A stretch of DNA of 64,000 nt from Ashinkailepas kermadecensis (taxonomy: Eukaryota; Arthropoda; Thecostraca; Neolepadidae), in NCBI GenBank assembly GCA_034440615.1, contig JAOTOM010004796.1, positions 129,001-193,000 on the forward strand, given 5' to 3'. Shown piece by piece: positions 9,290 to 21,665 of this stretch. The translations under genes and the position numbers were made by a program. Below the pieces are notes generated by a model that searched no databases, had not been told where the DNA came from, and saw nothing but the letters and a program-made list of their open reading frames with translations. Position 1 is the stretch's first letter, and the number at the start of each line of letters is the position of its first letter.

Positions 9290-9450
9290 TGTTGCTTTGC
9301 ATGCTTTTGCGGGGGCAAGTACGCCCTCAATGTTGGTTTAGCAGCCCCCAATGAACTCAAGTTTTAACATGGGACCCCATGGAGAATGCCTTCCAATCCA
9401 TTCGGGTCCGCCAATTTCCTCCATGTATTGTGCCCCCTCTCCATCATTTT
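9290..9450 (+). repeat. Dispersed C-rich repeat, copy C
   Basis: The block with CCCTCAATG, then TTTTAACATGGGACCCCATG and CCATGTATTGTGCCCCCTC matches the inner palindrome arm (4680-4815) and the copy at 58435-58590 in the same order of motifs. It is a diverged interspersed family, probably part of a larger transposable element; no coding capacity is seen. Confidence 0.6.
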
Positions 9451-10254
9451 CAGAAACCAACGCCCTGCTCCAGGCGACTCGATAGGCCGCGGCTCCAGTC
9501 AAACAAGGACAGCAATTTTGCAGTTCTTGGCGTAGCGAGCTTAGCGGTTTGGGCGTTTTAGAATTGTTCCTGGGACATTTATCCTCAGTTCTACAGATCC
9601 AGCCTAACATCCATGGACACCTGGCAGCAGAACGCGATACCATTATTTAGCAGACTTGCCGACAGGGACCGAGTGAGTCGAGTCATGTTTCAAGGGGTTT
9701 TCCGCATGGTGTTCCCAAGAGAGTTTTTTTTATTTCCAGATTAGTCACTCATGGAGACGGGTCACTGGTGGAATTACAACTTGAGCTGAAGATGTGGGTG
9801 CAATATACATCCTCGACTCTATAGGGATTTCAGTAATAATTTTGGAAGATATAATTTGTATTTAGTGATACTTTTTGTGAGATATTCATTACTCGGTGAT
9901 CAATATCGCTCCACAATTTCCCCAAAGGCGTCGGAAAATCAGTGAAGCATCTTCTCTGTTGAATTGGCCCGCTTCTTCGTGGTGGCCGCGGCCGGAAAAT
10001 CTATCCTTGTGGTGACAGGCATGACATTCCCCGTTCCCAGGGTTTCGAGAAATACAGGAGTCACAAAAAGTAAAACTACTGAAGGCTAGGCCTGGGAAGA
10101 CTTGGAAAGCGCACACAATTCTTTTGACAGGGTTGCTGTGACAGGTTACATTACGGGTTACACGACAGGGACCTCTTATTGAGATCATCAGATTAGAGAT
10201 GCTGCGTACACTGCGCGCTACCCGCTTCCGAGTACCGACGTCCAATGGTTGTAT
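9451..10254. other. No gene seen
   Basis: The short open frames on both strands (for example 9889-10245 minus) show no recognisable domain. Nothing else is supported. Confidence 0.45.
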
Positions 10255-10257
10255 AAT

Positions 10258-10410
10258 TGGCGCCGCAAATAGCTTGGCAGTCAGGCTGGGCGTCCTGGCA
10301 CCTGAATATCCTGCATAAGTATAGATGTGGTGGGAGACAGTATACCTATGCAGGATATTTATGTACCAGGACGCTCAGCCTGACAGCCAAGCTATTTGTG
10401 ACGCAAATAG
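10258..10410. mobile_element. Foldback (MITE-like) element, ~65-bp arms
   Basis: The left arm begins around CAAATAGCTTGGCAGTCAGG and the right arm ends with its reverse complement CCTGACAGCCAAGCTATTTG, with near-continuous pairing through the ATATCCTGCAT segment and a loop of about 20 bases. The near-complete palindrome would form a long hairpin. There is no coding capacity; it is probably a miniature inverted-repeat element. Confidence 0.75.
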
Positions 10411-10674
10411 TACCAAAACTACTTAGGCAGTAACATCTGGGAGGGGCTCCCAGTCAGGTGACAAGAACTAAGCTAATCGTTGTTCCCGCAGAACGTTTGT
10501 ATTTGGAGACTTCAGGTCATGTCAGCCCGCGTAATTGCTTAATGTCTTAAAAATAAGATGAAGAATATGACTTGTGGAGTAAGAATAAGTCTTAAAGAAT
10601 AAGACTCTTGTGCCGCTTTGAGGTAGTGGCTACATATTGTTCGCGAGCCTCTAGCCCTGCACCCGTGCACGGCG

Positions 10675-10832
10675 ACGGTGTTCGCCCTCCACCCGACGGT
10701 GTTCGCCCTCCACCCGACGGTGTTCGCCCTCCACCCGACGGTGTTCGCCCTCCACCCGACGGTGTTCGCCCTCCACCCGACGGTGTTCGCCCTCCACCCG
10801 ACGGTGTTCGCCCTCCACCCGACGGTGTTCGC
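10675..10832. repeat. 21-bp minisatellite, 7 copies plus a partial
   Basis: The unit is ACGGTGTTCGCCCTCCACCC plus one G. Units are virtually identical, and because 21 is a multiple of three all frames stay open, which explains the repeat-only open frames here. Confidence 0.95.
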
Positions 10833-11006
10833 AAATCATTTCCGGGAAATTCTGGCAGAGCTCTAACACTGGTCCTTTGTTATCTTATGATAATTCTGCC
10901 CAAAAACAAGACGTCTTCTTACCAGTGGTGGATCCCGGATCCGATTTAATGAAATATGCGCTGTGTTCCTTACCGTTTTTATCCGAGGCACGTCGTCACA
11001 CTTATG

Positions 11007-11008
<2 letters not shown>

Positions 11009-11061
<53 letters not shown>
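11009..11061. repeat. (TA)n microsatellite
   Basis: A simple uninterrupted TA run of about 52 bases. Confidence 0.95.
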
Positions 11062-11064
<3 letters not shown>

Positions 11065-11427
11065 TTTCGGCAATGGTACATAATACAAGATAGGTAGAGG
11101 TTATGTTTTCAAATCACGTCATCACTTCCGCTCTGGCATGGAGAACAGACAAATGACAGGCAAATGACAGGCAAATGAATGTAAAGCGAAGTTTTTCTTA
11201 TGGAAGATAATTTTGCGAACAAGCAAAACATCGTAGTGAAATATCCTGTTTGAGAGAGCAATTTTGATTAATCTCAAAAGCCTGTGGTCAGCTATTTATT
11301 GCAATTGCCCAGGCGTGAGAGCGTGGCAGGCTCCGCACATGGAATTTGTGTTGATTTCCAGGAAGTCTCTCTTGTTGTGATTTTGTTGCCCCACCCCTAA
11401 TAACGCATCAGTAGAAATTCGAGAGTA
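11062..11427. other. No gene seen
   Basis: A short GACAGGCAAAT duplication occurs near 11155-11175. I see nothing else that can be supported. Confidence 0.5.
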
Positions 11428-11703
<276 letters not shown>

Positions 11704-11995
11704 CATTTCGATGTAACACAGGCCGAAGAACCGTGGTGACATCAGGCATCTCTCTGGCGTTCCCGAGAGAACCTGGGTCAAATCGAAGAATTTCCCATGA
11801 GAAATTACTCGTTGTTTGCGATTGTAAAATGATGTAATGAATTCCATTGCGTGGTCAGAAGTCTTGCATGGATGCTTCTACTTATCGAGTGAGAGTTTGT
11901 GGTTAGCGCCCTGAAAAGTCGCTGGGTAGTCTGTGTGAATGGCGTCGCTTTGAATGCTAGGTGAGACGTACTTCCACGCCGTTTTTAGAACCCAT

Positions 11996-12183
11996 GTCGA
12001 CCACATGTCGACTGCATACCACATGATCGGCTGTCGACATGTCGACCACATGTCGACTTCATACCACATGTCGACTGCATACCACATGTCGACTGCATAC
12101 CACATGTCGACTGCATACCACATGTCGACTGCACACCACATGTCGACTGCATACCACATGTCGACTGCATACCACATGATCGG
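11996..12183. repeat. 18-bp SalI-rich minisatellite
   Basis: The unit ACATGTCGACTGCATACC is repeated about seven times, with partial and rearranged copies at the left end (12000-12048). A TACCACATGATCGGC phrase closes both the small left block and the main array. Confidence 0.9.
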
Positions 12184-12279
12184 CGTGGGGAAAACCGGTG
12201 GCGTTGTTGTTGACAAACCGGCCGGCGGGAACAAAATTTCGCCGCTTTGACTCGATTTTTGTATTGCCTTCATAAACGT

Positions 12280-12760
12280 GGCCATTTTTGACACTCGTCT
12301 GTCGTCATCAACGGCGTCAAGAGTCACGCAGCGCCTCGTTCGAAGCGCTTCGTGTCGCGCTGCCACAAACCGAGCGCATAAAAACCGCCCATACCTCAGC
12401 AAGGCCATTCGGTTGGACCACCTGAGCACCGGCGCGGCCCGGCGAGCCGGCCACCCGACAGCCACCGCACCGGCCGCGCTCACAAACACCGCCGGCCCGG
12501 CGCCCGGCTGCGTGTGGGCCGAGCCGGCGCGCCGGCATCGGCGGCGGGCGGGGTCGGCGCCGCCCCGTGTCCGTTGTTCACCTGAGTGCGGGTCACCGGC
12601 AGCCGGCCGCTGCCGCGCCGCGGCGTGGCGTAAATCAGCGGCACGTTGTCGTAACGGCCGGTCCTGATTGGTGCAGCAGGACGCCGGCTATTAGCTGCGC
12701 CGCTGCCGCCGCCGCCGCCGCCAGGCGTCCTGCAATCATCCCCGCGCGATCAACCGCGCA
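12280..12760. other. CpG-rich patch
   Basis: High G+C with many CG dinucleotides (CCGGCC, GCCGCC runs) stands out from the surrounding AT-richer DNA. It could be a promoter or exon region, but no TATA box, splice pair or recognised domain supports a gene. A GCCGCC trinucleotide run is at 12703-12722. Confidence 0.4.
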
Positions 12761-12966
12761 CCGCCCTAATAACTTCATTAGTCGACCACTTTAGTAATTA
12801 ATCGCGACTTGGCGTCATGGGTCGCGGGACATTCTCGCAGGGCCGCGCTCGCGGTGGCCGACACATTTTGCGAGGCAGGAGAAGGCACCTGTGTGCTACT
12901 GCTGGTGCTTTACGCCAGGTCGATACGCTTTCATGGTGTATTGTGGCGGTACGTGCATGCAATTGT

Positions 12967-13145
12967 TCAGAATTTGATAGAAGGAGGGGGAGAGGGAAGG
13001 GGGGGGGGAGAGATAAGGAGGGAGAGGGAGAGGGAGAGAGACATAAAGAGACATAGAGAGATATACAGCAAAAATTTGCGTAGCCATATATAATTATACT
13101 ATTCAAAGCAAGAATGCACAAATTATACTATTCAAAGCAAGAATC
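12967..13145. repeat. Purine-rich GGGAGA tract and a ~33-bp tandem duplication
   Basis: Purine-rich GGAGAGG repeats run to about 13060. Just after, the phrase ACTATTCAAAGCAAGAAT occurs twice (13098 and 13127 region) as a tandem duplication. Confidence 0.75.
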
Positions 13146-14145
13146 GACTCCGCCTATATCAGCAGAGTCAGTGAAAATGTGCAACAATATACCATACCAA
13201 CACACAATATACCATACCATACCAACAAGGTTTTGACACTGACTCATTGGGCTAGCACTGCCCACACCTTGTCAGGAACCAGTACAGTGCCGTCCTACAA
13301 CACCTGATACAACCCTGCAAGGCACCTGTACCATTTTATCATAGTATGAGGGCACCCATGCCATATTCTCACGGTACGTACAAGCCAAGGAATTTGTTCT
13401 GTATCGAAAATTGCATCACGTCAAAACTGTGTCTTATTTCCAAACATGAATAGAGCGACAAGAGTCCAACAAGTCCACAGGGAATCAATATCTGCGCACG
13501 CACCGCGCCAGAAATACCACCCGAGTCCGGACGTGCGGACTCGCCATCACTTAAGGAGCAACTCGGGAAAAAAAACTCGGAAACATCCAGCAAAAACTTG
13601 CGGCATGCCTTGAAACTAGCGAACGTCTACAGCGGTAGCCAGCGGAGTTGGTTGTAAATTATGAGCTTCCTCGGCAAACGCTGAGAACCCAATGACCTCT
13701 GCCCTAATTAAGCTTAAGCTTTCTGCTCCAACGGCACCTCAAACTTGAAAATCACGTATGGAGGCCTGCTCACTGGCAATGTGGCCAAACTGGGACGGAT
13801 TATGCGACCTCTGCTTCGCCAGCAGCATCATCTAGTCACGGACTGACACCGATTCGTATTGCGCCATTTATATTGCGACCGGATATTGTCCACGGCGCGC
13901 GCTTGTTGCTCTGCATAAGAGCTACAAAATGAGATTGTTGCCAGAATGTAGCACGAACTGTCACGCATAAGCAGCACACACACACTGGCCCGAACACCAG
14001 TGTACAAGTTCGATTTTTTGGTATTCACAATGCTTCGAACGAACGTGAACCTAGATCATATAGCTTCACATGTAGTATTGTACCTATGCGGATGTCCAAC
14101 ATTTCGGTTGTCCAAGTGCGTCTTAACACGCGCCCTGGAGGGCCT
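13146..14145. other. No gene seen
   Basis: Only a short ATACCATACC repeat near 13188-13225 is notable. No coding or RNA feature is supported. Confidence 0.5.
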
Positions 14146-14149
14146 CTGA

Positions 14150-15030
14150 AAATTACGCGCACTGGAGGGGGGAGGAGGGCCGATTCCGCCCCCCCTAAGA
14201 TCTCGGCTCCTATTAAAGCTGGAGGAACAAAATTCGCAGGGTGGATGGGTACGGTAGTGAACTCTATTGTGTACAAATTGCATGACCTTAGGTCAATACT
14301 TTCAAGGTCAAATGAGGTCACATTTGTCAAAGTTTTATTGTTTTGCGTGGCTTGGCTTGCCATTGTTAAGGATCGCTGTGATTGTGTTTAAATGCTCCAA
14401 AATGGGCATCAATGATGTTTTTGACATTACTAATGATGCAATACAGATGCTAGACCCGACATTTTACCTCAGGTCACCTATATAGCAGCACTTTACCAGG
14501 TCAGTTACCTGTTCCAGTTACCGGAACCGGGCCGCCCGCCCGACTGCTCCGTCGGGCAGCTCGGCGCAATCGGCTTCGAGAAGAAAGGAGTGAAGTACAT
14601 GAATTAAGTATGGAAACGCAATGACAAACAGTACGCAATGACAAGCAGTAGTGCATTTATGACAACATTCCAGTTGACTAAGTTTTGTTCCATTAACCTG
14701 TCATGAACTTGACCTGACTTGACCTCGGTGACCTAACATGACCTTGAAGCTATATATCATGTCAATGTACATAAAACAAGTCGCTAGTGTTGCCAAGAAC
14801 ACTTCCCTTTTGCGGATATACGGGAAGCGCATCAGCGCCGATTTTTGTGGTCTGGCGCTTGGAATTCTTTTTTACTTTAACGGTCCCTAATTGGAAAAGT
14901 TTTCTGCCGATTTCCATTGTTCTTGGTTTAAGCGACGTGCCGGTCATTTCTAAGCAGGTGCGCAAAACATGGCTGGGCGGATTTCGCCCCCCCCCCCTCC
15001 CTCCAGTGCGCGTGTTAATATTCCTAGATT
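14150..15030. repeat. Inverted C-rich pair and a cluster of AGGTCA half-sites
   Basis: GCGCACTGGAGG followed by a G-run at 14158-14200 is found inverted at 14988-15012 (C-run then CCTCCAGTGCGC). Between 14280 and 14750 AGGTCA/TGACCT occurs about ten times. No coding region is supported. The pair may be ends of one diverged element or two separate copies. Confidence 0.45.
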
Positions 15031-15339
15031 CGAAGTGCATGCCAGTAAACGGTGCTGTGTCAACCTTGTGAACGGTACTGTGTCAACTTTGCATTGCCGG
15101 GACGCCAGCCTGCGAGAGCATCGACCGCGTGGCTGCTTCTACGATCCGACTGGCGCCGGCACGTCGAGTCCAGTCGAGCCATTCACTTCTGCATCGCGTG
15201 CGACAGCCCGCGGTCTCGGTGTTGAGAGAGCCTTCGCTTGAGTTCGGATGCCCTATTCTGGTGTTTGGCTGGCCTGCTTACCCGCCATTCACCGGAGAAT
15301 GTACCGAACCGGTCACCGGTTAAGTCGCGAGCCACAGTG

Positions 15340-15432
15340 GCCAGCGGGATCTTCGCAATTGTCGCCGGGAATTGTCGACATCCTCCGGGGAATTGTCGCT
15401 GGGAATTGTCGCTAGGAATTGTCGACATCCTC
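15340..15432. repeat. GGAATTGTCG short tandem repeat
   Basis: The phrase GGGAATTGTCG recurs five times, twice as the longer GGAATTGTCGACATCCTCC. Confidence 0.8.
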
Positions 15433-16235
15433 CACTTGGCAGATGAAGCCAACTTCAATACATGTGTTGTCAAGATTCTCATTCGGAAGAAGCCAAAGAG
15501 AATGAGGGAAACCGGCCATATTTCAGAAATTAAACAACTTCGACTTGACACCCCGATATGCCAAAAGCGAACACATTTTCTGTTTGTTTGTTCTTAAACT
15601 TAAATGCATTGATTGGTTTCAGTCGCCTGCTGCTAATTGTGCTAAGTATCTGAGAGTGTAATAAACTAGCGAATATGAAGGGATTTGCTTTACAATGATA
15701 CTGAGCTGATTTGAGCGGGCGACTTCTAATGAGTTGTGCATTGTTTTACTACACATTTATCAGTTTATGAAGGCATTGAATGACTTCGGCCTACGTACAG
15801 GCCATATAATTAACTATATCTGCTTGTTACACCTACTTGTAACGTTTGTAACGAATTAGCTGTTATTGTCATGCTCTGATGTTATGGTTATTGCACCAAT
15901 TAAGCGCATACCCAGATAAAAGTACGAGGCTCAAGCATTTTACCACACCCAATGCCTGTGTTTTGCAAGGAATGCAGTTATGTCCTCACATTTGGCAGTG
16001 CATATGATTGCGTAGAAATCGAGAAACATCGAAGAACAGCTTTGAGTGCGATATCGATAAGACGTGCAGTTATAGTTTGCATAGTTTCATAGTTGCATTG
16101 CGATACTTTTAGGAAAATGGAGTCTGAGATCAAGATCTGAGATCAAATCAGCATGCACTTCCCTCTGCGTTTATCACGATCCGAGACAAAATCAAGAACT
16201 GAACTGCACACAATTTCACCGAAATTTGAACCTCG
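15433..16235. other. No gene seen
   Basis: AT-rich unique DNA; a 15-bp GAGATCAAATC-like duplication occurs near 16122-16150. No coding, RNA or regulatory feature could be supported. Confidence 0.5.
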
Positions 16236-16239
16236 ATCG

Positions 16240-16580
16240 GAACGTCCGTGAGGTCTCCGCCTCCGCCGCCGCGCCACACCCACCGGCGGGCGTAAACACG
16301 ACCGGCGACGGCGAGCCGGCATTCCTGCACCGGGTGAACTGTGTGCACTGTGCACTGTGCAGGTCCACATGGCAGGGTGCAAGTCACGTGGCTCGGCGTG
16401 CGGGCCAGCCGCCGCGTTCCGGCCGCAGCCGACACAGACGTCCCGCTCCGAGATCGGCCAGTCGTCGACGGTCGCGCCGCAGTTTGTGTTGACGCGGTGT
16501 CGGGTCGCGCTATGTTGACGGCGCTTTACACGCCAGTTAGTCGGCTACGCTGCGGCGTGGACCTCGAGCGGTGACTCGTC
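16240..16580. other. CpG-rich patch
   Basis: A locally high G+C and CpG-rich block with GTGCACTGTGCACTGTGCA repeats at 16342-16362. Open frames on both strands are compositional; no domain was recognised. Confidence 0.4.
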
Positions 16581-19437
16581 GGCTCCTGCCGGCTCGTTCC
16601 GAATCTTGTACACGGCGCGACCGGAATCGGTGCAATGAGCCGGCGCCAGTGTGAGCTTCGCATCAGCTGGCAGACGCGACGGAAGGCTCGATGTATGCAG
16701 GACAGCGGGACGTCGTGGCACCTCCCCTTGGGTGTCGGAAATTAGGCAGGCAGCTGAGGCGACGCAGGGTCGGAAGCGGCCCGCGCCATTGGCTGCAAAT
16801 TTGCCAAATTCCAAACCGGAACTTCCGAAACGCAGGTACTGAAGCCTAAGCTATGTGATCAATGTTGTTAGATCTGAAGTCTGCTGTTCAGACCGGGATG
16901 AAATCATCACCCAACAATACTAATCTGATTTGACCGCGGGGCCACGACACGCACCGTCACTGCACAGTCCGCCACGACTGGGCGCCGCCCGACCTGCCGG
17001 GGAGGCGTGCATCCATTACAGTACGGATTGGTTAATTAACGGTCGCGTCCGGAGGAAAACTGAGAGCTCCGAAATGCGCCAGATGTGGACAATGCACCCC
17101 ATCGATTTCGCTCGTGATCCAACCGGATGCGACTGCATTAGTATATTGCCGTCCAGTTCCAAGTTGAAGTTTGGTCTGCACTACATGTAGTCAATTTCAC
17201 AATGGATGCTCAACGAATTAGGACGCTCAATTGAGTTTGTCGTTCAGATTCTGACTTCACTGCGCGTGCTTTTGTCGAACATTAATGTTTGAGTTGATCC
17301 GATGCATGTCATGGAACTAACCTGCCTTGTTATGAGTATGCGTTGACGATTGACGGCGAGACCACACGGATCATGCGACTGCTTTGCTGCAATGTGAGGA
17401 CATTGTGCCGCATCCATACACATAATAGAGCTTCTTCACGTTAATGTGAAGTTAACTTGAGGACATTATGCGATTCTTAAAATTCTTGAAAAGTGCTCAT
17501 GGCTAAGACGAACCATCCAATGGCCAATATTGTTGGTCTGACTTGGCTTGACCAATATTGTTGCGGCAGACGTTGTCATAGTTATTGTGAAATCATGTGA
17601 AGACACAGTGCAGCGTGATTCCGGGCGATAATGCAGTCCAAGCTGGTTTCCTCCCACGCATGTGAAACAAGAGCAGATGAATTTAATGAGCACCCCTGTC
17701 TGACCCTGATCCGAGCATCCTGGCTTTGAAGCCTGATTTACCATTTGGTTGCAACGTTTCATATTCCAATTTATTCACTCCGATGGTATGCATCGTTTTG
17801 ACCCAGATATAAATCCGGTCTATAAATTTAGTTTTCCTCCAGCATTCATCACGCTGTTCTTTTGAGCCTTTGCAGGCATCCTTCCTTAGAAGAAAGGATT
17901 TTTATGCCGACACTTAATCAGTGCTGGCCCGGCCCACCACCGGTCACTTGATCACGTGATACCGCATGACCCGCCAGTCTCAGACCACTGGGCGCTCCGC
18001 TGGCAGCCGAGTACAGGACGTTGCGCTGAGCGGTGGTGTATGGGACAACTGGTGGCTCATTTGGGGAAATAGCTGGGACGCGTGGCAGCCCTACGCGGGC
18101 CGGCCGCCAGAGGGGATGACTCATTTGTTCTGCCTAATTCATGACTTATCATTATTTGAGAGCCAAAATCATTAACTAGCAATGAATGAACTATCAGATG
18201 AAGTGATATCTCCTCTTCCGCGTTCGGCCATTTATTTGTTTCCAGTATTAGCCAACAACTTGCCAATTCAGATTTGTCTGAATGTTTTCGGTGTCATCTT
18301 ACCGCTGTAGCCACACTTAGCAATATGTCTTAGCTGTCACCGGAATTGTGATCTTGAGACTCTACCAGAGATGGCAATCCCGAAGCAAATTCATGTTATT
18401 GAGCCAAAAACTCGTCATCGGCCTGCAAATTCGAACTTACTTTGAACTCATGCAACGTTCAGGATTTAGCTGATTCTGACATTCGCGATGGTAATTTAGA
18501 CTTGAACACCTATGAATAGAGCCATGCTCCTCAGCATATCATATGGTATGTGATTATTAGATTACCACATAATGTCCTACTCCACATGTTAACCGATTCT
18601 TATTTTCGCTTTGGTTGTTGGCAGGCTTTAAAGCATAAACCATACTGACCTGTCACTTGCTCCTAAGCATTCGTCTGCATTGATATATACGTGCGTTGTA
18701 TGCATACAGCGCTACCCGAGCCATATCGTCATCATCCGGAAATCGAGTTGAGATCATTCACAAGCAAGTTCGTTGCTGAAGCAGGCTCATACTGAGCTCA
18801 AGAGCTGCTTTTGTATAGAACGTAGATGGTTCCATGCCACCCTTTTCGTATATTTCTTGCAATCTTCAGAAGGGAAGTATGCTGCAACCAGAAAATCGTT
18901 CGCACAAAACATCCACACTGTATACAACGTCTACAACAACTAACGGCACAACTCAACTCATGCGCCATATAAACATGCTGACGCCTGGCGTCGTCATCGC
19001 CATCTATCGAGCAAAATAAAGACAAGTTAACTGATTAAAATTGAAAACAGGCCTATGCAAAATAATGTTTCGTATTTAACCTGCCTTAAAGCCACCCATG
19101 ACAGCATTGAATTAAAATAAATATGTAGGTAAATAGCAGAAGAGAACTTAATGCTACCGCCATATATTGGGTTGTCAGCGAGCTAATCCGGCCTCGCTAT
19201 TCCCAAATGAGCCACCATGGTGAGGTCAAGAATCGTGAGACAGAAAGGACAGTGAGAACCGTGCAACCAACGCCATGTTGACAGCTCGACATTCTGTACT
19301 CAAGGGTGAAGCACCTGCATATCTGGCCGAGAAGCAGAGCTTGGGCAGGGATGCAACCAATTTCGACTGAAACAGGTTTGTTTTGAATGCTCTTACGCGA
19401 AATTGTGAGGAACTGTGTCCGAAATTGGGCTCATCTG

Positions 19438-19438
<1 letters not shown>
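16581..19438. other. Mostly unique DNA, no gene supported
   Basis: Open frames here are all under 100 codons, overlap on both strands and show no recognised motif. A CCAATATTGTTG direct repeat lies near 17524 and 17552. No tRNA, promoter or splice pair was recognised. Confidence 0.45.

Positions 19439-19508
<70 letters not shown>
19439..19508. repeat. (CA)n microsatellite, about 35 units
   Basis: A perfect CA run; the His/Thr and Cys/Val frames through it are artefacts. Confidence 0.97.
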
Positions 19509-19510
<2 letters not shown>

Positions 19511-20634
19511 TAAATGCTGCAATGCTGAAATTGGAGATGCAGGTTTCCGAAGGTCCTGCACTTCCACCGAAAGTGGACGAAGCGAGGACGCCTTCGCAGG
19601 CTGCCAAGATAGCGCAGTTGTGGCCAGCTGGCATACTTCCTACCGCAACGGCATAATATGCCTGTAGCTCGGGCGGTCTGTAGCTCATCCCAGAACACGG
19701 CGTCTCCGGCACCCGTTATGGTACCATTTACCGGTTATATTTAAGCGTGTCAAGCATGGTGTTGCGCAACATAACCTGACAGATCCTCACAACCTGAGGA
19801 TCTTGTTAGTGATGAAAATTGTGTCACGGTCCAGCGGGGTGTCAGATCGCCTCCGGGCTCCATGTTAAATAGCATGAATATGTTCCTGCTGGTGCTTAAT
19901 CCAACACCAGGAAACACAACCATGTCGCTTTCTAATTGAATGCTTGAATCAATTATACTTGTTAAATTTTCCACAATGTATGCAATATTCTTGCATGGAA
20001 AATAATGAGGAACTACCAGCCTTTTGTAATTTGATCTGCATTATATTTCCTTCGTTGGATGTTGCATTCCTGGTCGATGTCACTGTCATTTGGCGTCGCT
20101 GGACTTGTTGGAACGAGAGGGTGCTTAACTGCAAGTACTTGACAGTTTCTTTGCAGTGATATAATAGATACGGATATTATGATCGTCCTTATTTAGCTAG
20201 GCGCTGAGCTAAGCCTATCCAAAGCCATCCAACTGCTATCATCAACTGTCCAACTACTAACATCAACTATCTAAAGCAAGACTAAAACTAAGCAAGGTAC
20301 AACGCTGAAGAAACATGCATACACCAAACTCATGCATTGCTGGTAGCAGTTTTCCGAATTCGGATGCGTTGGAATTTTTGCAATCGATAGTGCCCAGATT
20401 GTACTTCGCACGCGTTGTACAGTAAAAATACAAAAGACGATTGGATTTGCCCAACGAGATGCGAGGGCCAAAAATTTTGTTGCGGTTTGTACCTCGAAGC
20501 CCGTGATAAATTCAAAGTTAGCCTGCACTGTCTGCAATAGTTACATCTCGACATCGTCCCGTGCCTTCAATAACACAACTGACCACAATTAATCACCTAT
20601 TCGTTGCATCTACAGCATTTACGCTTTGCAAGCA
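19509..20634. other. No gene supported
   Basis: I see only short frames without recognised motifs. Near 20220-20280 the phrase AACTATCATCAACTGTCCAA is loosely repeated. Confidence 0.45.
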
Positions 20635-20758
20635 ATGGAAAATTCAAGGATGCTTACTGATGACGGATCAGGGTACAGTGAAGAAGTTGATGACAAACTT
20701 CTGTCCGTGACTCTGATCATTCTGTCTATCCAGAGCATCATCGACTACATCCAAAAAG
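20635..20758 (+). CDS. Candidate first coding exon, function unknown
   Basis: An ATG opens 41 codons (MENSRMLTDDGSGYSEEVDD, then a hydrophobic stretch LLSVTLIILSIQSIIDYIQK) that end at CAAAAAG/GTAAGC, an excellent match to an animal 5' splice site, in phase 1. The acidic, serine-rich start followed by a hydrophobic helix looks like the beginning of a real protein, perhaps with a membrane or amphipathic helix. I do not recognise a family. Without the next exon or a transcript this stays a weak prediction. Confidence 0.3.
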
Positions 20759-21173
20759 GTAAGCAAACAATCTGAAATGGACACATTTTGTTTAAGTTAT
20801 CATAGTTTACCTCACGAAGCACTTCTGTGACGCACCTGATCACTGTGCATTCTAAGGATGTCGAAAGCATCCTCAGTTTTCGGATTGATGCCAATGTTGG
20901 AATTTATTCAGCTGAAATATAAAACACGTCATGACCATGAAATGGTGTCCGATTTCTATCGCTATGTATACAATGTCTCTGCTATGCAGGTTAGCAACAT
21001 TTTAAGTATATATCAAAATTGAATCACTTACGCATCTTGTATGCAGAATAATTTGATTGGCATTGTAACAGCGAATCATTCAAGGCTCGTGTGGCTGTGA
21101 AGGTGCTTGCAACACATTTGTGCTTCAGGTTAACAAGCTTGTGCACTGCAAACATATGCTGTTCCTGTTGCAG

Positions 21174-21404
21174 AAAGATTCATTGCAAAAAGCTCAGATA
21201 TGCGACTTTACAACGAGATGCCTTCCCGAGGAAGATGTGGTTCAAAAAGCAGCTACCCAGCTGGTGGTCTCGACTCTGATTCGTGCTGCTGCTCATTCTG
21301 CGAGCCTGATTAATGAGACGGCTCAAGCAATTGTGTCTTGTCTTGTATTGGGTTTTGACAGTCCGTGTCGTCATGTATGTACGCCTCGCAAACATGGTAT
21401 ATGA
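21174..21404 (+). CDS. Candidate coding exon, function unknown
   Basis: The segment follows GTTCCTGTTGCAG, a good pyrimidine tract and 3' splice site. In phase 0 it reads 76 codons (KDSLQKAQICDFTTRCLPEE, then VVQKAATQLVVSTLIRAAA) to a TGA. The middle part would form an amphipathic helix and has protein-like composition. A possible donor, CAT/GTATGT, occurs inside at about 21374. Its phase does not fit a direct join to the exon at 20635-20758, so either another exon lies between or the two are unrelated. No family is recognised. Confidence 0.28.
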   Translation, partial: KDSLQKAQICDFTTRCLPEEDVVQKAATQLVVSTLIRAAAHSASLINETAQAIVSCLVLGFDSPCRHVCTPRKHGI

Positions 21405-21665
21405 AATAACCACTGTTTGGCACTTAGTAGCATACTTCAAAGGTACCGAGCGACTAAATCTGAATACAGACACCCTGCCGACTGATGTCTATTAACGACT
21501 CTACCGAGCTAAAGTCACCCTACCGAATATGGTCTATGGAATAACCACTGTTTGTCACTTAGTAGCATACTTCAAATGTACCGACCGACTAAGTGTAAAT
21601 AAAGTCACCCTACCAACGAATGCGTTTTCCCGACTCTACTGACCTGAAGTCACCCTACCGACTAC
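21395..21665. repeat. 135-bp tandem duplication
   Basis: The phrase ATAACCACTGTTTG, then CACTTAGTAGCATACTTCAA and the later AAGTCACCCTACCGA, appear twice with a period of about 135 bases. The second copy has small deletions. Confidence 0.85.

Noticed and set aside
18834..19025. Short opposing frames of about 60-75 codons
   Set aside because: Overlap on both strands, no motif, no signals.
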